DNA of 64,000 nt from Flavobacterium sp. N1736 (GCF_025947065.1 NZ_CP109994.1:1922001-1986000), one strand, 5' to 3'. Numbered from the stretch's first letter, positions 26,901-35,229 are shown. Numbers and translations: made by a program. The notes: generated by a model from the sequence alone, not told the origin.

Positions 26901-27047
26901 TTATTCTTCTTTTTTGTCTTCGTTGAATTTTTTAATGATTTCCTTTAGTTTTTCTTTACGTGCAATTTCGGCCTGTTTTACTTTATTCTGGGCTTTGTGC
27001 AATTTATCATTATGCTTTTTGATATTTCGTTCGTTGTTGCGTCCCAT
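26901..27047 (-). CDS. 48-residue basic helical protein, translationally coupled
   Basis: The frame begins MGRNNERNIKKHNDKLHKAQ and ends IIKKFNEDKKEE. It is very rich in Lys, Glu and Asn and predicted as one long helix. Its ATG shares one base with the TAA stop of the preceding gene (TAATG), a classic coupling arrangement, which argues for translation. No family is recognised. It is too short for usual ORF cut-offs. Confidence 0.65.
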   Translation of the reverse strand: MGRNNERNIKKHNDKLHKAQNKVKQAEIARKEKLKEIIKKFNEDKKEE

Positions 27048-27595
27048 TATATTTCTCTTTTAATTTCTTCTAAAGTTTTCTCGGTAAAAATCAATTCGTT
27101 GATAATTTGTTTTCTCAAATCATCAATATTATCATAATCAAAATGTTTTGCCCATGAAGTTAATTGCTGTAAATTCCTGATTTGTTTGATTCGTTTTGTG
27201 GTTTCAAAACTGGTTCTCAAAACGGCTTTTCCATCATAATCAGGATTCTTTTTATGCTGATATGTTGCGGTATTATTATCAAAATCAGCTTCGATATAAT
27301 ATAGTTTTTCTTCGGCATTATCGGAATAAAATTCATTCCAGGCTGCAAAACCAATTTTTGTTTTCAGCGGCGTTTCCGGTTCCATCGCAATTAAACGCCA
27401 TTTGCTGTTTGCTAATCTTCCCCAATGATTGGAAACGCGGTACATTCCGGCTTCGGTATAATAATAGGTACTTCCTGCTTTGCTTTCAAACTGTTTTTTT
27501 AAGCCTTCAATTTCATTTGCCAACACTTCATAAAAAACACAAAATGTATTTTTGAATGAATTAGGATGTGGCTTAAAGTTTTTTTGCATGTGCAA
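27047..27595 (-). CDS. Hypothetical protein, 182 residues
   Basis: No signal peptide or membrane helix. The N-terminal helix is followed by a beta-rich region (STYYYTEAGMYRVSNHWGRL, KIGFAAWNEFY, LYYIEADFDNNTATYQHKKN) and a helical C-terminus (NLQQLTSWAKHFDYDNIDDL). No family is named with confidence. A second ATG at residue 3 is equally possible. It heads a minus-strand cluster with the 48-residue gene, coupled by TAATG. Confidence 0.75.
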   Translation of the reverse strand: MHMQKNFKPHPNSFKNTFCVFYEVLANEIEGLKKQFESKAGSTYYYTEAGMYRVSNHWGRLANSKWRLIAMEPETPLKTKIGFAAWNEFYSDNAEEKLYYIEADFDNNTATYQHKKNPDYDGKAVLRTSFETTKRIKQIRNLQQLTSWAKHFDYDNIDDLRKQIINELIFTEKTLEEIKREI

Positions 27596-27641
27596 ATATA
27601 CTCAGATTGTTGCCAACTCCCCAAACCAAACAATAAATGAT

Positions 27642-27649
27642 TAACTTTG
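27642..27649 (+). promoter_or_regulatory. -7 box for the 27676 gene
   Basis: TAACTTTG matches TAnnTTTG exactly and ends 26 bases before the ATG at 27676. The transcript would start after the upstream in-frame ATG at 27637, so this site argues for the 27676 start. No clear -33 box at the right distance. Confidence 0.5.
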
Positions 27650-27675
27650 CTGCTTCAATTTTAAATAAAAAAGTC

Positions 27676-27927
27676 ATGTCTAAAGGTTCACACGAAAAAA
27701 TGCTGCAAAAAGGAGTTTATACGGGCATTATAGAAAAAGATGAAAACAATAATTATTTTTGTGGTGAATATCTTTTAGATTATAAATTAGTGACTGCTAA
27801 TCATACTATAGGTGATTTGATTACCATTAAATCTGTGATTGAAAATCCGAGCGATATTAGTTACGATAAATATCCAAAGAAGTCTAAAAACTTTCATAAA
27901 GCGAATAATAAGCCTGAGGATAAGTAA
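27676..27927 (+). CDS. Small conserved-looking cytosolic protein, unknown function
   Basis: 83 residues from the chosen ATG (MSKGSHEKMLQKGVYTGIIE). An upstream in-frame ATG at 27637 would lie before the predicted transcription start, so it is not used. The protein has a beta-rich middle (GEYLLDYKLVTANHTIGDLI) and a lysine-rich C-terminal tail. No family is recognised. It runs opposite to the preceding cluster. Confidence 0.68.
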   Translation: MSKGSHEKMLQKGVYTGIIEKDENNNYFCGEYLLDYKLVTANHTIGDLITIKSVIENPSDISYDKYPKKSKNFHKANNKPEDK

Positions 27928-27981
27928 AATTTCGTTTCAGGTTTTTTTGTTTCTGGTTTCAGGTTTTGAAATGAGATTTTT

Positions 27982-28098
27982 TAACACAAAGAACGCAAAA
28001 GGTTTTTCACAAAGCTGGTTCAATATATAGCTTTGCGAACTTTGCGTTTTTATAAGATTCCGTATGTATAAAAAACTTTGTGTGCTTTGTGGTTAAAG
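27982..28098. repeat. Imperfect inverted repeat AACACAAAGAACGC family
   Basis: AACACAAAGAACGCAAAAGG and CACAAAGCT on the left are mirrored by AGCTTTGCGAACTTTGCG and AACTTTGTGTGCTTTGTGG on the right. It lies in a 335-base gap after the small gene ending at 27927, and no gene is seen there. Confidence 0.65.
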
Positions 28099-28184
28099 TT
28101 TTTCGCTTTTACCATCTAGCTTCTAACATTTTACATATTTTGATAATATTTTTTCCTTCAAAAGTAAAAAGTTAAAAAAAAGTG

Positions 28185-28192
28185 TACCTTTG
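28185..28192 (+). promoter_or_regulatory. -7 box for J-domain/KTSC gene
   Basis: TACCTTTG matches TAnnTTTG exactly. It would give a 5' leader of about 60-65 bases before the ATG at 28263. No canonical -33 box is seen. Confidence 0.5.
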
Positions 28193-28262
28193 CAAAAAAT
28201 TTGTCGTTTTGAAGTAAAAAACACTCATTTCAAACTAATAGACAATAAGTTACCTTTTATTT

Positions 28263-28703
28263 ATGAAAAAAATAGTTGAATACCGCAAGTTACTAAACGT
28301 TGAGAAAACTGCAGAGTTAAAAGATTTAAAAACCATTTACCGTAATGCGATGAAAGAATCTCATCCTGATAAATTTCAAGGTGACGATGCTGGTTTAAAA
28401 GCTGCAGAAGAAAAAAGTAAGGCTATCATTGAGGCTTATCACTTTTTGGTTAGTATTAACCCTGAGACAATTAAAGCAAATTTACCTGAATATACAGAAA
28501 CGATTTCAACTTGTTCAATTACTGATTATAAATTTGTTGACGGTCGTTTAATTATCGATTTCTCTAACGGAAGTGTTTACGAATACATTAGTGTTCCTAA
28601 AGCAACTTATGTGAAAATGGTCAATGCAGATTCTCCTGGAAGATTCGCAAAAAGACACATTTTAAACTCTTTTACCTGGAGAAAGAAAACAAATCAGGAA
28701 TAG
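28263..28703 (+). CDS. J-domain protein fused to KTSC domain
   Basis: 146 residues. The N-terminal 65 residues are a J domain with the HPD tripeptide at 34-36 (MKESHPDKFQG), which stimulates Hsp70 (DnaK) ATPase. The C-terminal half (SNGSVYEYISVPKATYVKMV, DSPGRFAKRHILNSF) is a KTSC domain, a small fold met in RNA-linked and lysyl-tRNA-synthetase-associated proteins. The fusion suggests recruiting DnaK to an RNA or protein bound by KTSC. The gene is monocistronic. Confidence 0.9.
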   Translation: MKKIVEYRKLLNVEKTAELKDLKTIYRNAMKESHPDKFQGDDAGLKAAEEKSKAIIEAYHFLVSINPETIKANLPEYTETISTCSITDYKFVDGRLIIDFSNGSVYEYISVPKATYVKMVNADSPGRFAKRHILNSFTWRKKTNQE

Positions 28704-28920
28704 ATTTACACCAAAATATTTATAAAAGCATTCTGACAACAGGATGCTTTTTTTATGCTTTAAAATCAGAAAATTATATGTTTTAAGTATAAATAATAAT
28801 ATAATTAAAAGTTTTAAGTCAAATTTACCCAACAAACATGCTGAAAACATGAGAATTAAGCATAAAAAAACTATAACAAAATTTTAGGTTACAAAATTCT
28901 TTATGTTTTATATTTTTAGA

Positions 28921-28928
28921 TACTTTTG
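28921..28928 (+). promoter_or_regulatory. -7 box for DUF4369 lipoprotein gene
   Basis: TACTTTTG matches TAnnTTTG exactly and predicts a start about 28 bases before the ATG at 28963. A TTTATG (28900-28905) lies 15 bases upstream as a weak -33 candidate. Confidence 0.5.
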
Positions 28929-28962
28929 TTGCACAAATCAATTAACTAATTAATTTTTTATA

Positions 28963-29724
28963 ATGAAAAAAATACTTTTTTTACTTACCGCTTCTGTAGC
29001 GATAATTTCTTGCAGCAAAGTTAAAGATGGAGAGTACCTTATTACAGGAACTGCTACAGGAATTGAAAACGGAAAAACGATCATTCTTCAAGGTCAGGAT
29101 CCAACTACTAAAATGCCATTAGCTCTTGATACAGTAAAAGTAGAAAATGGAAAATTTGAAATTAAAGGAAAAGTAACTGAACCAGCATTTCATACTTTAA
29201 TTCTTCAAGGTGCAAACGGACCAATTCCTTTTATCTTAGAAACGGGAGAGATCAAAATTGCAATCGATAAAGACAGTATCCACAAATCTAAAATTTCTGG
29301 AACTTACAATAATGATGAGTACGTAAAATTCAATGACGAACTTACAAAAACTCAAAAAGCATTAGTTGATTTTCAAAAAAACAACACTCAAAAAATGCAA
29401 GCTGCTCAACAAGCTCAAGATACAGCAACTATCAATGGTTTGATGAAACAATACATGAAAATTCAAACTGAAGTTCAGGCAGATTCTAAAAAGAAATATG
29501 TTGCTTACGCTGAAAATCACCCAAAATCTTATATTTCTGCGTTGATTATTCAAGGTATGTTAGGAGATCCTTCTACTGATATTAAAAAAGCAGAAGCTTT
29601 ATACAACTCATTAGATGAGTCTTTAAAAAATACTGCTCCGGGAAAAGAAATTAAAACAAAATTAGGTCAAGCAAAAATGCCTGCGGTTGGTGCAACAGCT
29701 CCTCCTGTTGGCAGCGCTAAATGA
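28963..29724 (+). CDS. DUF4369 lipoprotein, N-terminal part of a thioredoxin-family protein cut by in-frame TGA
   Basis: 253 residues to a TGA at 29722. The lipoprotein signal (FLLTASVAIISCSKVKDGEY, Cys17) is followed by a DUF4369 beta domain (GTATGIENGKTIILQGQDP, FEIKGKVTEPAFHTLILQG) and a helical linker (KTQKALVDFQKNNTQKM). In this family the same chain normally continues into a TlpA/AhpC-like thioredoxin domain; here that domain follows in the same frame directly after the stop. The short protein would be a membrane-attached DUF4369 module without redox activity. Expression seems likely from the good promoter. Confidence 0.8.
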   Translation: MKKILFLLTASVAIISCSKVKDGEYLITGTATGIENGKTIILQGQDPTTKMPLALDTVKVENGKFEIKGKVTEPAFHTLILQGANGPIPFILETGEIKIAIDKDSIHKSKISGTYNNDEYVKFNDELTKTQKALVDFQKNNTQKMQAAQQAQDTATINGLMKQYMKIQTEVQADSKKKYVAYAENHPKSYISALIIQGMLGDPSTDIKKAEALYNSLDESLKNTAPGKEIKTKLGQAKMPAVGATAPPVGSAK

Positions 29725-30129
29725 AGAGCAGATTTTTCAGCGCCTAATCCGGAAGGAAAAGTAATTTCTCTAAAGGAAAGTTTAGGAAAAGTAACTATTG
29801 TTGACTTTTGGGCTTCTTGGTGCGGACCATGCCGAAAAGAAAATCCAAATGTTGTTGCTATTTATAAAGAATTACATTCTAAAGGACTAAACATTGTTGG
29901 TGTATCTTTAGATAAGGAAGCCGGTAAATGGAAAGAAGCTATCGCAAAAGATGGCTTAACATGGACACAGGTTTCAAACTTAAAATTTTGGGATGAACCA
30001 ATTGCAGCTCAATACGGAGTTCAATCAATTCCGGCAACTTTTATACTTGATGCATCAGGAAAAGTGGTAGCTCAGGATTTAAGAGGTCCTGAATTAAGAG
30101 CAAAAATATTAGAACTTTTGGCTAAATAA
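29725..30129 (+). pseudogene. Thioredoxin (TlpA-like) domain stranded behind an in-frame TGA
   Basis: This is the continuation, in the same frame, of the DUF4369 gene. It reads RADFSAPNPEGKVISL, then the intact redox motif WASWCGPCRKE, then the IPATFILDASGKVV strand with the cis-proline, ending LRAKILELLAK and TAA. No frameshift is needed; only TGA at 29722-29724 separates the halves. One base change from GGA would restore 388 residues. No ATG lies between the stop and the redox motif in this frame. It is either a recent nonsense mutation, a sequencing error, or read through. The domain has no other visible damage. Confidence 0.8.
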
Positions 30130-30150
30130 TACCAGGATTCAGCATAAAAC

Positions 30151-30180
30151 AAAAAAATCTCCCTAGTGGAGATTTTTTTA
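30151..30180 (+). terminator. Terminator after the thioredoxin-family gene
   Basis: AAAAAAATCTCC, loop CTAGT, GGAGATTTTTTTA. The short stem has a run of seven T after it and lies 22 bases past the TAA. Confidence 0.75.
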
Positions 30181-30245
30181 TTTTATTCAATACCAATGAA
30201 TTAAAAATTAATTAAAAAATAACTTAAAATTAATTGCAATTTTAG

Positions 30246-30276
30246 TTTGTAAAGCCCGAAAACGTTTATATATTTG
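30246..30276 (+). promoter_or_regulatory. Promoter of tRNA-Tyr (-33 TTTG, -7 TATATTTG)
   Basis: TTTG at 30246-30249 and TATATTTG at 30269-30276 are 19 bases apart, matching both Bacteroidota sigma boxes and their spacing. It is the best promoter match in the window. Transcription would start about 33 bases before the tRNA. Confidence 0.75.
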
Positions 30277-30315
30277 CAACCGCTTAGCAAAACAAAGCGC
30301 ATTAATACAAGCTTC

Positions 30316-30396
30316 GGGGAGATACTCAAGCGGCCAACGAGGGCAGACTGTAAATCTGCTGTGTGAACTTCGCAGGTTCGAATCCTGCTCTCCCCA
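30316..30396 (+). tRNA. tRNA-Tyr (GTA anticodon)
   Basis: The acceptor arms GGGGAGA (30316-30322) and TCTCCCC (30389-30395) pair exactly, with A as discriminator base. The anticodon arm is GCAGA-CTGTAAA-TCTGC with GTA at 30350-30352. There is a long variable arm as in class II tRNAs, and the T arm is GCAGG-TTCGAAT-CCTGC. CCA is not encoded. Confidence 0.97.
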
Positions 30397-30398
30397 CT

Positions 30399-30431
30399 AA
30401 AAAAGTCCTAATGAAAATTAGGACTTTTTTT
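30399..30431 (+). terminator. Terminator of tRNA-Tyr, copy 1 of a duplicated hairpin
   Basis: GTCCTAAT-GAAA-ATTAGGAC (30405-30424) with A and T runs on either side. The same sequence, over about 37 bases, recurs at 34677-34709. Confidence 0.85.
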
Positions 30432-30737
30432 ATGTTTTAAAAACTCACAATAAAATATAGTAAAACCTGCAAATCTTTCGATTTGCAGGTTTTTTATTTA
30501 AGGCAGTTTTCAATTTTTATAAAAACACTCAAAAGTTTTGTGACACAATCGGGAACCTGACTTTACAATATTAAAATTCAGAAAGACAATAATCCCATAA
30601 CCACCGTATTTATCTTAATAAAAAAAATTAATAAAATAATTGTGTTAATTATACAACACTTAGACTGGATTGTATAATGTTTCTGGAGAATCCGACATCA
30701 CCTTTACCACTTGAAATAATCCAATTAAAACAAAAAA
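30432..30737. other. Intergenic region before the ice-binding gene
   Basis: A second hairpin (30462-30493, AAAACCTGCAAATC with GATTTGCAGGTTTT, 14-bp stem, T run) lies 30 bases beyond the tRNA terminator with no gene between, so what it terminates is unclear. The remaining 240 bases are AT-rich with a short palindromic TTGTGTTAATTATACAACA (30640-30658). No clear promoter for the next gene was found. Confidence 0.6.
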
Positions 30738-32501
30738 ATGAAAACTAAAAATTTACTATTAACCTTTACTATATTATGTATTGCATTTATTACAGGATGT
30801 GAAAACGATGATTTTAAAGAAGCCGTTGGAGTTTGTCCTGTGGTAGAATCGACAACACCTTTGAGTAATGCAATAAATGTGCCTTTGGGGCAGATTATTA
30901 CGGTAACATTCAACGAAGAAATGGATCCGGGTTCAATCACCTCAACTTCGTTTATCGTGGCCGGAACTACTCCTATTGCCGGAACTATTACGTACTCGGG
31001 AAAAACAGCATCATTCAAACCAGCAGCTTTGCTTGCAGAAAACACCACCTATACGGCCAGGGTTACAACAAAAGCAAAAGACGCAATGGGTAATTTTTTA
31101 CAAGTTGAATATGTATGGGTATTTTCAACAGGTGCTATTTTAAGACCTGTAGTAATTGCAACTGATCCTATAAATAATGCCATTGAAGTGCCGTTAAATA
31201 AAACAATTTCGGCAACATTCAATATGGATATGAATGCAGCAACATTAAACAATACGACGTTTAAGGTAAATCAGGGAGTTAATGCTGTAACAGGAACTAT
31301 TTCCTATACAGGACAAACAGTATCTTTTGCTCCTGCAAGTCCTTTATTGGCTAATAAAATCTATACTGTAACGATTACTACTGGTGCAAAAAATTCACTG
31401 GATACTGCAATGACAGCAGATTATACCTGGAGTTTTACAACAGATATAACACCAACTGTAACAGCAACAGATCCTATGAATAATGCCGTTAATGTGGCTT
31501 TAAATCAAACTGTGACTGCCAATTTTAATACTATTATGGATGCTGCTACAATCAATACAGCAACATTTATCCTGACACAAGGCGCTACAACAATTCCGGG
31601 TACGGTTTCTTACTCTGGTACGACAGCTTCGTTTAAACCAACAAATTTACTTGTATTAGGAAAAGTTTACACAGCAACAATTACAAACGGTGCAAAAAGT
31701 AAAGCCGGAACTGCATTGGCAAGTGATTTTGTATGGAACTTTACAACTTCCCTATTACCTCCTGCACCTTTAGTCGTAGATCTTGGTACTGCTGCTATGT
31801 TTGGAACTTTTGGCGGAAATGCCGGAGTAACAAATCAGGGACTAAATACAGTTATAAACAACGGAAGTATAGGTACAACTGCAGCTTCTACCCTGATTAC
31901 AGGTTTTCATGATGGTCTGGTAGTTTATACCGAGACTCCTCTAAATGTTGGAAATGTTACCGGTGATATCTTTACCGGACCTCCGGCTCCCGGAACTGCA
32001 ACATCATTAGCAATTGCACAAAAAGCATTATTGGATGCAAATGCGGCCTATTTAAGCATTTCACCTGCTGCAAAACCGGGTGGTTCAGATCCAAACGCTG
32101 GAGAATTAGGCGGATTAACATTAGCTCCGGGAGTTTATAAATCAGCAAGCGGTACTTTTAAAATTAGTAATGGCAACCTGACGCTTGATGCACAAGGTGA
32201 TCCAAATGCTACATGGATTTTTCAAACGGCTTCAGGCCTTACTGTTGGAATTGCCGGACCTACAGGTGCTAAAAGTGTTATAATGACAAACGGCGGATTA
32301 CCTAAAAACGTTTTCTGGTACGTAGGAAGCGCAGCCACTATTAACAGTGCCGGCGGAGGAACTATGGTTGGAACTATTATTGCCAATTCTGGTGTTACTT
32401 TTTCTACTGCCGGAAATGCAAATCAAACAGTTCTCAACGGAAGAGCAATATCTTTAGTTGCATCTGTGACAATGGTAAATACAACCATAAATGTCCCTTA
32501 A
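30738..32501 (+). CDS. Ice-binding-type (DUF3494) lipoprotein with three Ig-like domains
   Basis: 587 residues. A lipoprotein signal (CIAFITGCENDDF, Cys21) is followed by three tandem bacterial Ig-like (Big_5) domains of about 103 residues each, starting at AINVPLGQIITVTFNEEMDP, AIEVPLNKTISATFNMDMNA and AVNVALNQTVTANFNTIMDA. The C-terminal 240 residues are a DUF3494 beta-helix (VDLGTAAMFGTFGGNAGVTN, TGFHDGLVVYTETPLNVGNV, NGGLPKNVFWYVGSAATINS). DUF3494 proteins bind ice crystals in cold-adapted bacteria, but some members are only adhesins. The protein is on the cell surface. It is followed 73 bases on by an OmpA-like gene. Confidence 0.9.
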   Translation: MKTKNLLLTFTILCIAFITGCENDDFKEAVGVCPVVESTTPLSNAINVPLGQIITVTFNEEMDPGSITSTSFIVAGTTPIAGTITYSGKTASFKPAALLAENTTYTARVTTKAKDAMGNFLQVEYVWVFSTGAILRPVVIATDPINNAIEVPLNKTISATFNMDMNAATLNNTTFKVNQGVNAVTGTISYTGQTVSFAPASPLLANKIYTVTITTGAKNSLDTAMTADYTWSFTTDITPTVTATDPMNNAVNVALNQTVTANFNTIMDAATINTATFILTQGATTIPGTVSYSGTTASFKPTNLLVLGKVYTATITNGAKSKAGTALASDFVWNFTTSLLPPAPLVVDLGTAAMFGTFGGNAGVTNQGLNTVINNGSIGTTAASTLITGFHDGLVVYTETPLNVGNVTGDIFTGPPAPGTATSLAIAQKALLDANAAYLSISPAAKPGGSDPNAGELGGLTLAPGVYKSASGTFKISNGNLTLDAQGDPNATWIFQTASGLTVGIAGPTGAKSVIMTNGGLPKNVFWYVGSAATINSAGGGTMVGTIIANSGVTFSTAGNANQTVLNGRAISLVASVTMVNTTINVP

Positions 32502-32574
32502 ATAATACAATCACTAAATATATCCCGTTTTCGAACGGGATTTTTTTCATAAAAAAACACCTAAATAAAAACAA

Positions 32575-34593
32575 ATGAAAACTAAAATTAGTTTTAAATC
32601 AAAATTATATATAACGCGACTTTCAGATAAAGTTCTTCTAAACAGATTTTTATTAATGACTTTGTTATATATAGGTTCTCAAACAACTCTCCAGGCACAA
32701 GAAGTCTATTATACAAAACCTTCCTGGTTCTTTGGTGTTGCAGGTGCAACCAATTATAATTTTTATCGCGGCTCAACCCATCAGCTTAATTCAAGTCTGA
32801 CTCCGCCGGTTACTTTTCATAACGGTGAGGGCGCAGGACTTTACTTAGCACCGCTTGTTGAATTTCATAAGCCGGATACAAGATTGGGTTTTATGTTTCA
32901 GGCAGGCTACGATAGCAGAAAAGGTTCATTCGATCAAAAAACTACGGCTTGTAACTGCCCCGCAGATTTATCTACAGGTTTGAGTTATATTACTGTAGAA
33001 CCAAGCATTCGTTTTGCGCCTTTTAAATCTAACTTTTATGTATACGGGGGACCACGTTTGGCTTTTAATATCGATAAGTCATTCAAATACAAATTAGGAA
33101 CTAATCCGGCTCTTCCTAACCAGGAACCATCTGATGCGGTAAGAGGAGATTTTGATGCCGTTAAAGAAACACTTATCTCCATGCAAATTGGAGCAGGTTT
33201 TGATATTCCGTTATCATCACAAAATCATAAAACACAATTTATTTTATCTCCTTTTGTAAATTTTCAGCCTTATTTTGGACAACATCCCCGTTCTGTCGAA
33301 ACCTGGAATATAAGTACTTTTAGAGTTGGTATGGCTCTTAAATTTGGACAAGGAAGTGCAATCGAAACACCTCAGGCTCCAGCGTCTAAAGTACAGTTTT
33401 CTGTAAATGCGCCCAGAAATATTCCGGGAGTTCGTAACGTTCGCGAAGTATTTCCTTTAAGAAACTATGTTTTTTATGATCTTGAATCCAATAAAATACC
33501 AAGCCGTTACAAATTATTAAGAAAAGAAGATGTAAAAGATTTTAATGAAGACCAAATCGGGATTGCACCCAGTGTAAATCCATCCGGACGTTCTGCAAGA
33601 CAAATGACCGTTTACTATAACGTCATTAATATTCTTGGAAACCGAATGGTGAAAAATCCGTCAGCAAATGTTACGCTTGTTGGTTCTTCTGAAAAAGGAA
33701 CCGATGATGGTGTGGCAATGTCCGAATCGATCAAGACTTATTTAGTTACTGTATTTGAAATAAATACCAATAGAATAACGACCAAAGGACAGTTAAAACC
33801 AACTATTCCGTCAGAACAGCCCGGAGCTACAAAAGAATTGGTACTGCTTCGTGAAGGAGATCGCAGGGTATCTATCGAAAGTAATTCGCCAGAATTATTG
33901 ATGGAGTTTCAAGCTGGTCCGGATGCTCCCTTAAAACCTTTAGAACTTGTTACGGTGCAGGACGCGCCAATTGACAGTTATATTACGATTGATGCAACCG
34001 GTGCAGGACAAGTCTATTCATCATGGTCTTTAGAAACTACAGATCCGGATGGAAAAGTAAAAGTTTTTGGTCCTTATACTCAGGAAAAAGTAAGTATTCC
34101 GGGCAAAAGCATTATGGGAACCCGTTCTGAAGGTGATTATAAAGTAAAAATGATCGGTAAAACCAAAAGCGGCACTATTGAAGAAAAAACAACCACTACA
34201 CATATGGTATTATGGACACCTTCTAAAACAGATGAAGGTCTTAGATACAGCATTCTTTTTGAATTTAATAAATCAAAAGCAATCGCCATGTATGAGAAAT
34301 ATTTAACAGATGTTGTTACGCCCAGAATACCTAAAAATGCGGTAGTCATTATTCATGGCCACACTGATATTATTGGTGAAGAGTCGTATAACCTGACTTT
34401 ATCTTTAGACAGAGCCAATGAAGTGAAAAGTATTATAGAAAGTGCATTATCAAATTCAGGCAGAAAAGATGTAAAATTCGAAGTACATGGTTTTGGAGAG
34501 GACGAAAGTATGGCGGCTTTTGAAAACAAACTTCCGGAAGAACGTTTTTACAACCGTACGGTTATAATTGATATTATTCCCTTGTTAAAATAA
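32575..34593 (+). CDS. OmpA-family outer membrane protein, partner of the DUF3494 lipoprotein
   Basis: 672 residues. The N-terminal signal (LLMTLLYIGSQTTLQAQEVY) leads into an outer membrane barrel (about 45-265; FFGVAGATNYNFYRGSTHQL, FVNFQPYFGQHPRSVETWNI). A middle domain (about 275-545) has no recognisable family. The C-terminal OmpA-like peptidoglycan-binding domain has FEFNKSKAIAMY, VIIHGHTDIIGEESYNLTLS and the Arg in LDRANEVKSII. It anchors the outer membrane to peptidoglycan and could hold or display the ice-binding lipoprotein. The two probably form one operon, since only 73 bases and no strong terminator separate them. Confidence 0.88.
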   Translation: MKTKISFKSKLYITRLSDKVLLNRFLLMTLLYIGSQTTLQAQEVYYTKPSWFFGVAGATNYNFYRGSTHQLNSSLTPPVTFHNGEGAGLYLAPLVEFHKPDTRLGFMFQAGYDSRKGSFDQKTTACNCPADLSTGLSYITVEPSIRFAPFKSNFYVYGGPRLAFNIDKSFKYKLGTNPALPNQEPSDAVRGDFDAVKETLISMQIGAGFDIPLSSQNHKTQFILSPFVNFQPYFGQHPRSVETWNISTFRVGMALKFGQGSAIETPQAPASKVQFSVNAPRNIPGVRNVREVFPLRNYVFYDLESNKIPSRYKLLRKEDVKDFNEDQIGIAPSVNPSGRSARQMTVYYNVINILGNRMVKNPSANVTLVGSSEKGTDDGVAMSESIKTYLVTVFEINTNRITTKGQLKPTIPSEQPGATKELVLLREGDRRVSIESNSPELLMEFQAGPDAPLKPLELVTVQDAPIDSYITIDATGAGQVYSSWSLETTDPDGKVKVFGPYTQEKVSIPGKSIMGTRSEGDYKVKMIGKTKSGTIEEKTTTTHMVLWTPSKTDEGLRYSILFEFNKSKAIAMYEKYLTDVVTPRIPKNAVVIIHGHTDIIGEESYNLTLSLDRANEVKSIIESALSNSGRKDVKFEVHGFGEDESMAAFENKLPEERFYNRTVIIDIIPLLK

Positions 34594-34676
34594 AAATTCT
34601 AAAGTTCAATTATATAACAGATATTGTAATTAAGCTTTGCACATAACAAGTGTCAGGAAGATTAAATAGACTTATT

Positions 34677-34709
34677 AAAAAAGTCCTAATGAAAATTAGG
34701 ACTTTTTTT
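34677..34709 (+). terminator. Terminator hairpin, copy 2 identical to the tRNA-Tyr terminator
   Basis: GTCCTAAT-GAAA-ATTAGGAC (34683-34702) with A and T runs. Identical to the hairpin at 30399-30431 over about 37 bases including flanks. It ends the DUF3494/OmpA operon. Confidence 0.85.
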
Positions 34710-34799
34710 ATGGATAAAATTGAAAAATCTAAATACAATCATCTACTGTGGTAGATGATTGTTACAGTTTTAATTAACTTTAATTAATTTGAAAAAATT

Positions 34800-35207
34800 T
34801 TAATTACCGTCATATGTAATTTCATAATTCATGGATTTTAATTCATCCAATGTTAATTCATATCGTTTATCGTACAGACCCTTTTCTTTTATTTCTTCCC
34901 ATGTATGACTATCAATCGTAGATTTTTTATAAATTAATATCCATAATTTAATATCTCCTTTAAACGAATCAAGATAAATATCGATTTTAGCTTTATCATT
35001 GCTGTTAATCTGTCGATACGATGGAAAATTTGAAAAAAAAGCAGGAAGTACTTCTACATTATTATGACTAAAAGGATAATAAATAAGTTGATCACTTGTA
35101 TTTTTAATTGTTAGATACGTATCCGGAGACTCATCTCCGGTTTCTCCCGGACAACCCTGAAAAATAAAACCAAGTACAACGAATAAAAATAATTTAAAAT
35201 ACTTCAT
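34800..35207 (-). CDS. Small lipoprotein, candidate immunity protein of the RHS cassette
   Basis: 135 residues with a lipoprotein signal (LFVVLGFIFQGCPGETGDES, Cys19), so it should be held in the outer or inner membrane facing the periplasm. The mature part has mixed beta and helical predictions (YLTIKNTSDQLIYYPFSHNN, IDIYLDSFKGDIKLWILIYK). No family is recognised. It starts 22 bases after the RHS gene and sits where immunity genes sit in polymorphic toxin loci. That role is inferred from position only. Confidence 0.7.
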   Translation of the reverse strand: MKYFKLFLFVVLGFIFQGCPGETGDESPDTYLTIKNTSDQLIYYPFSHNNVEVLPAFFSNFPSYRQINSNDKAKIDIYLDSFKGDIKLWILIYKKSTIDSHTWEEIKEKGLYDKRYELTLDELKSMNYEITYDGN

Positions 35208-35229
35208 ACCAATATTTTTAATGATAAAA

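Noticed and set aside
29722..29724. Selenocysteine codon in the thioredoxin lipoprotein
   Set aside because: The TGA lies in a linker, not at the redox site, which has two Cys codons (CGPC) downstream; no selenium stem-loop pattern was seen.
30316..34709. Integrated genomic island at tRNA-Tyr
   Set aside because: No integrase or repeat of the tRNA 3' end is present. Only a terminator is duplicated, so it is listed as an open question, not an annotated island.
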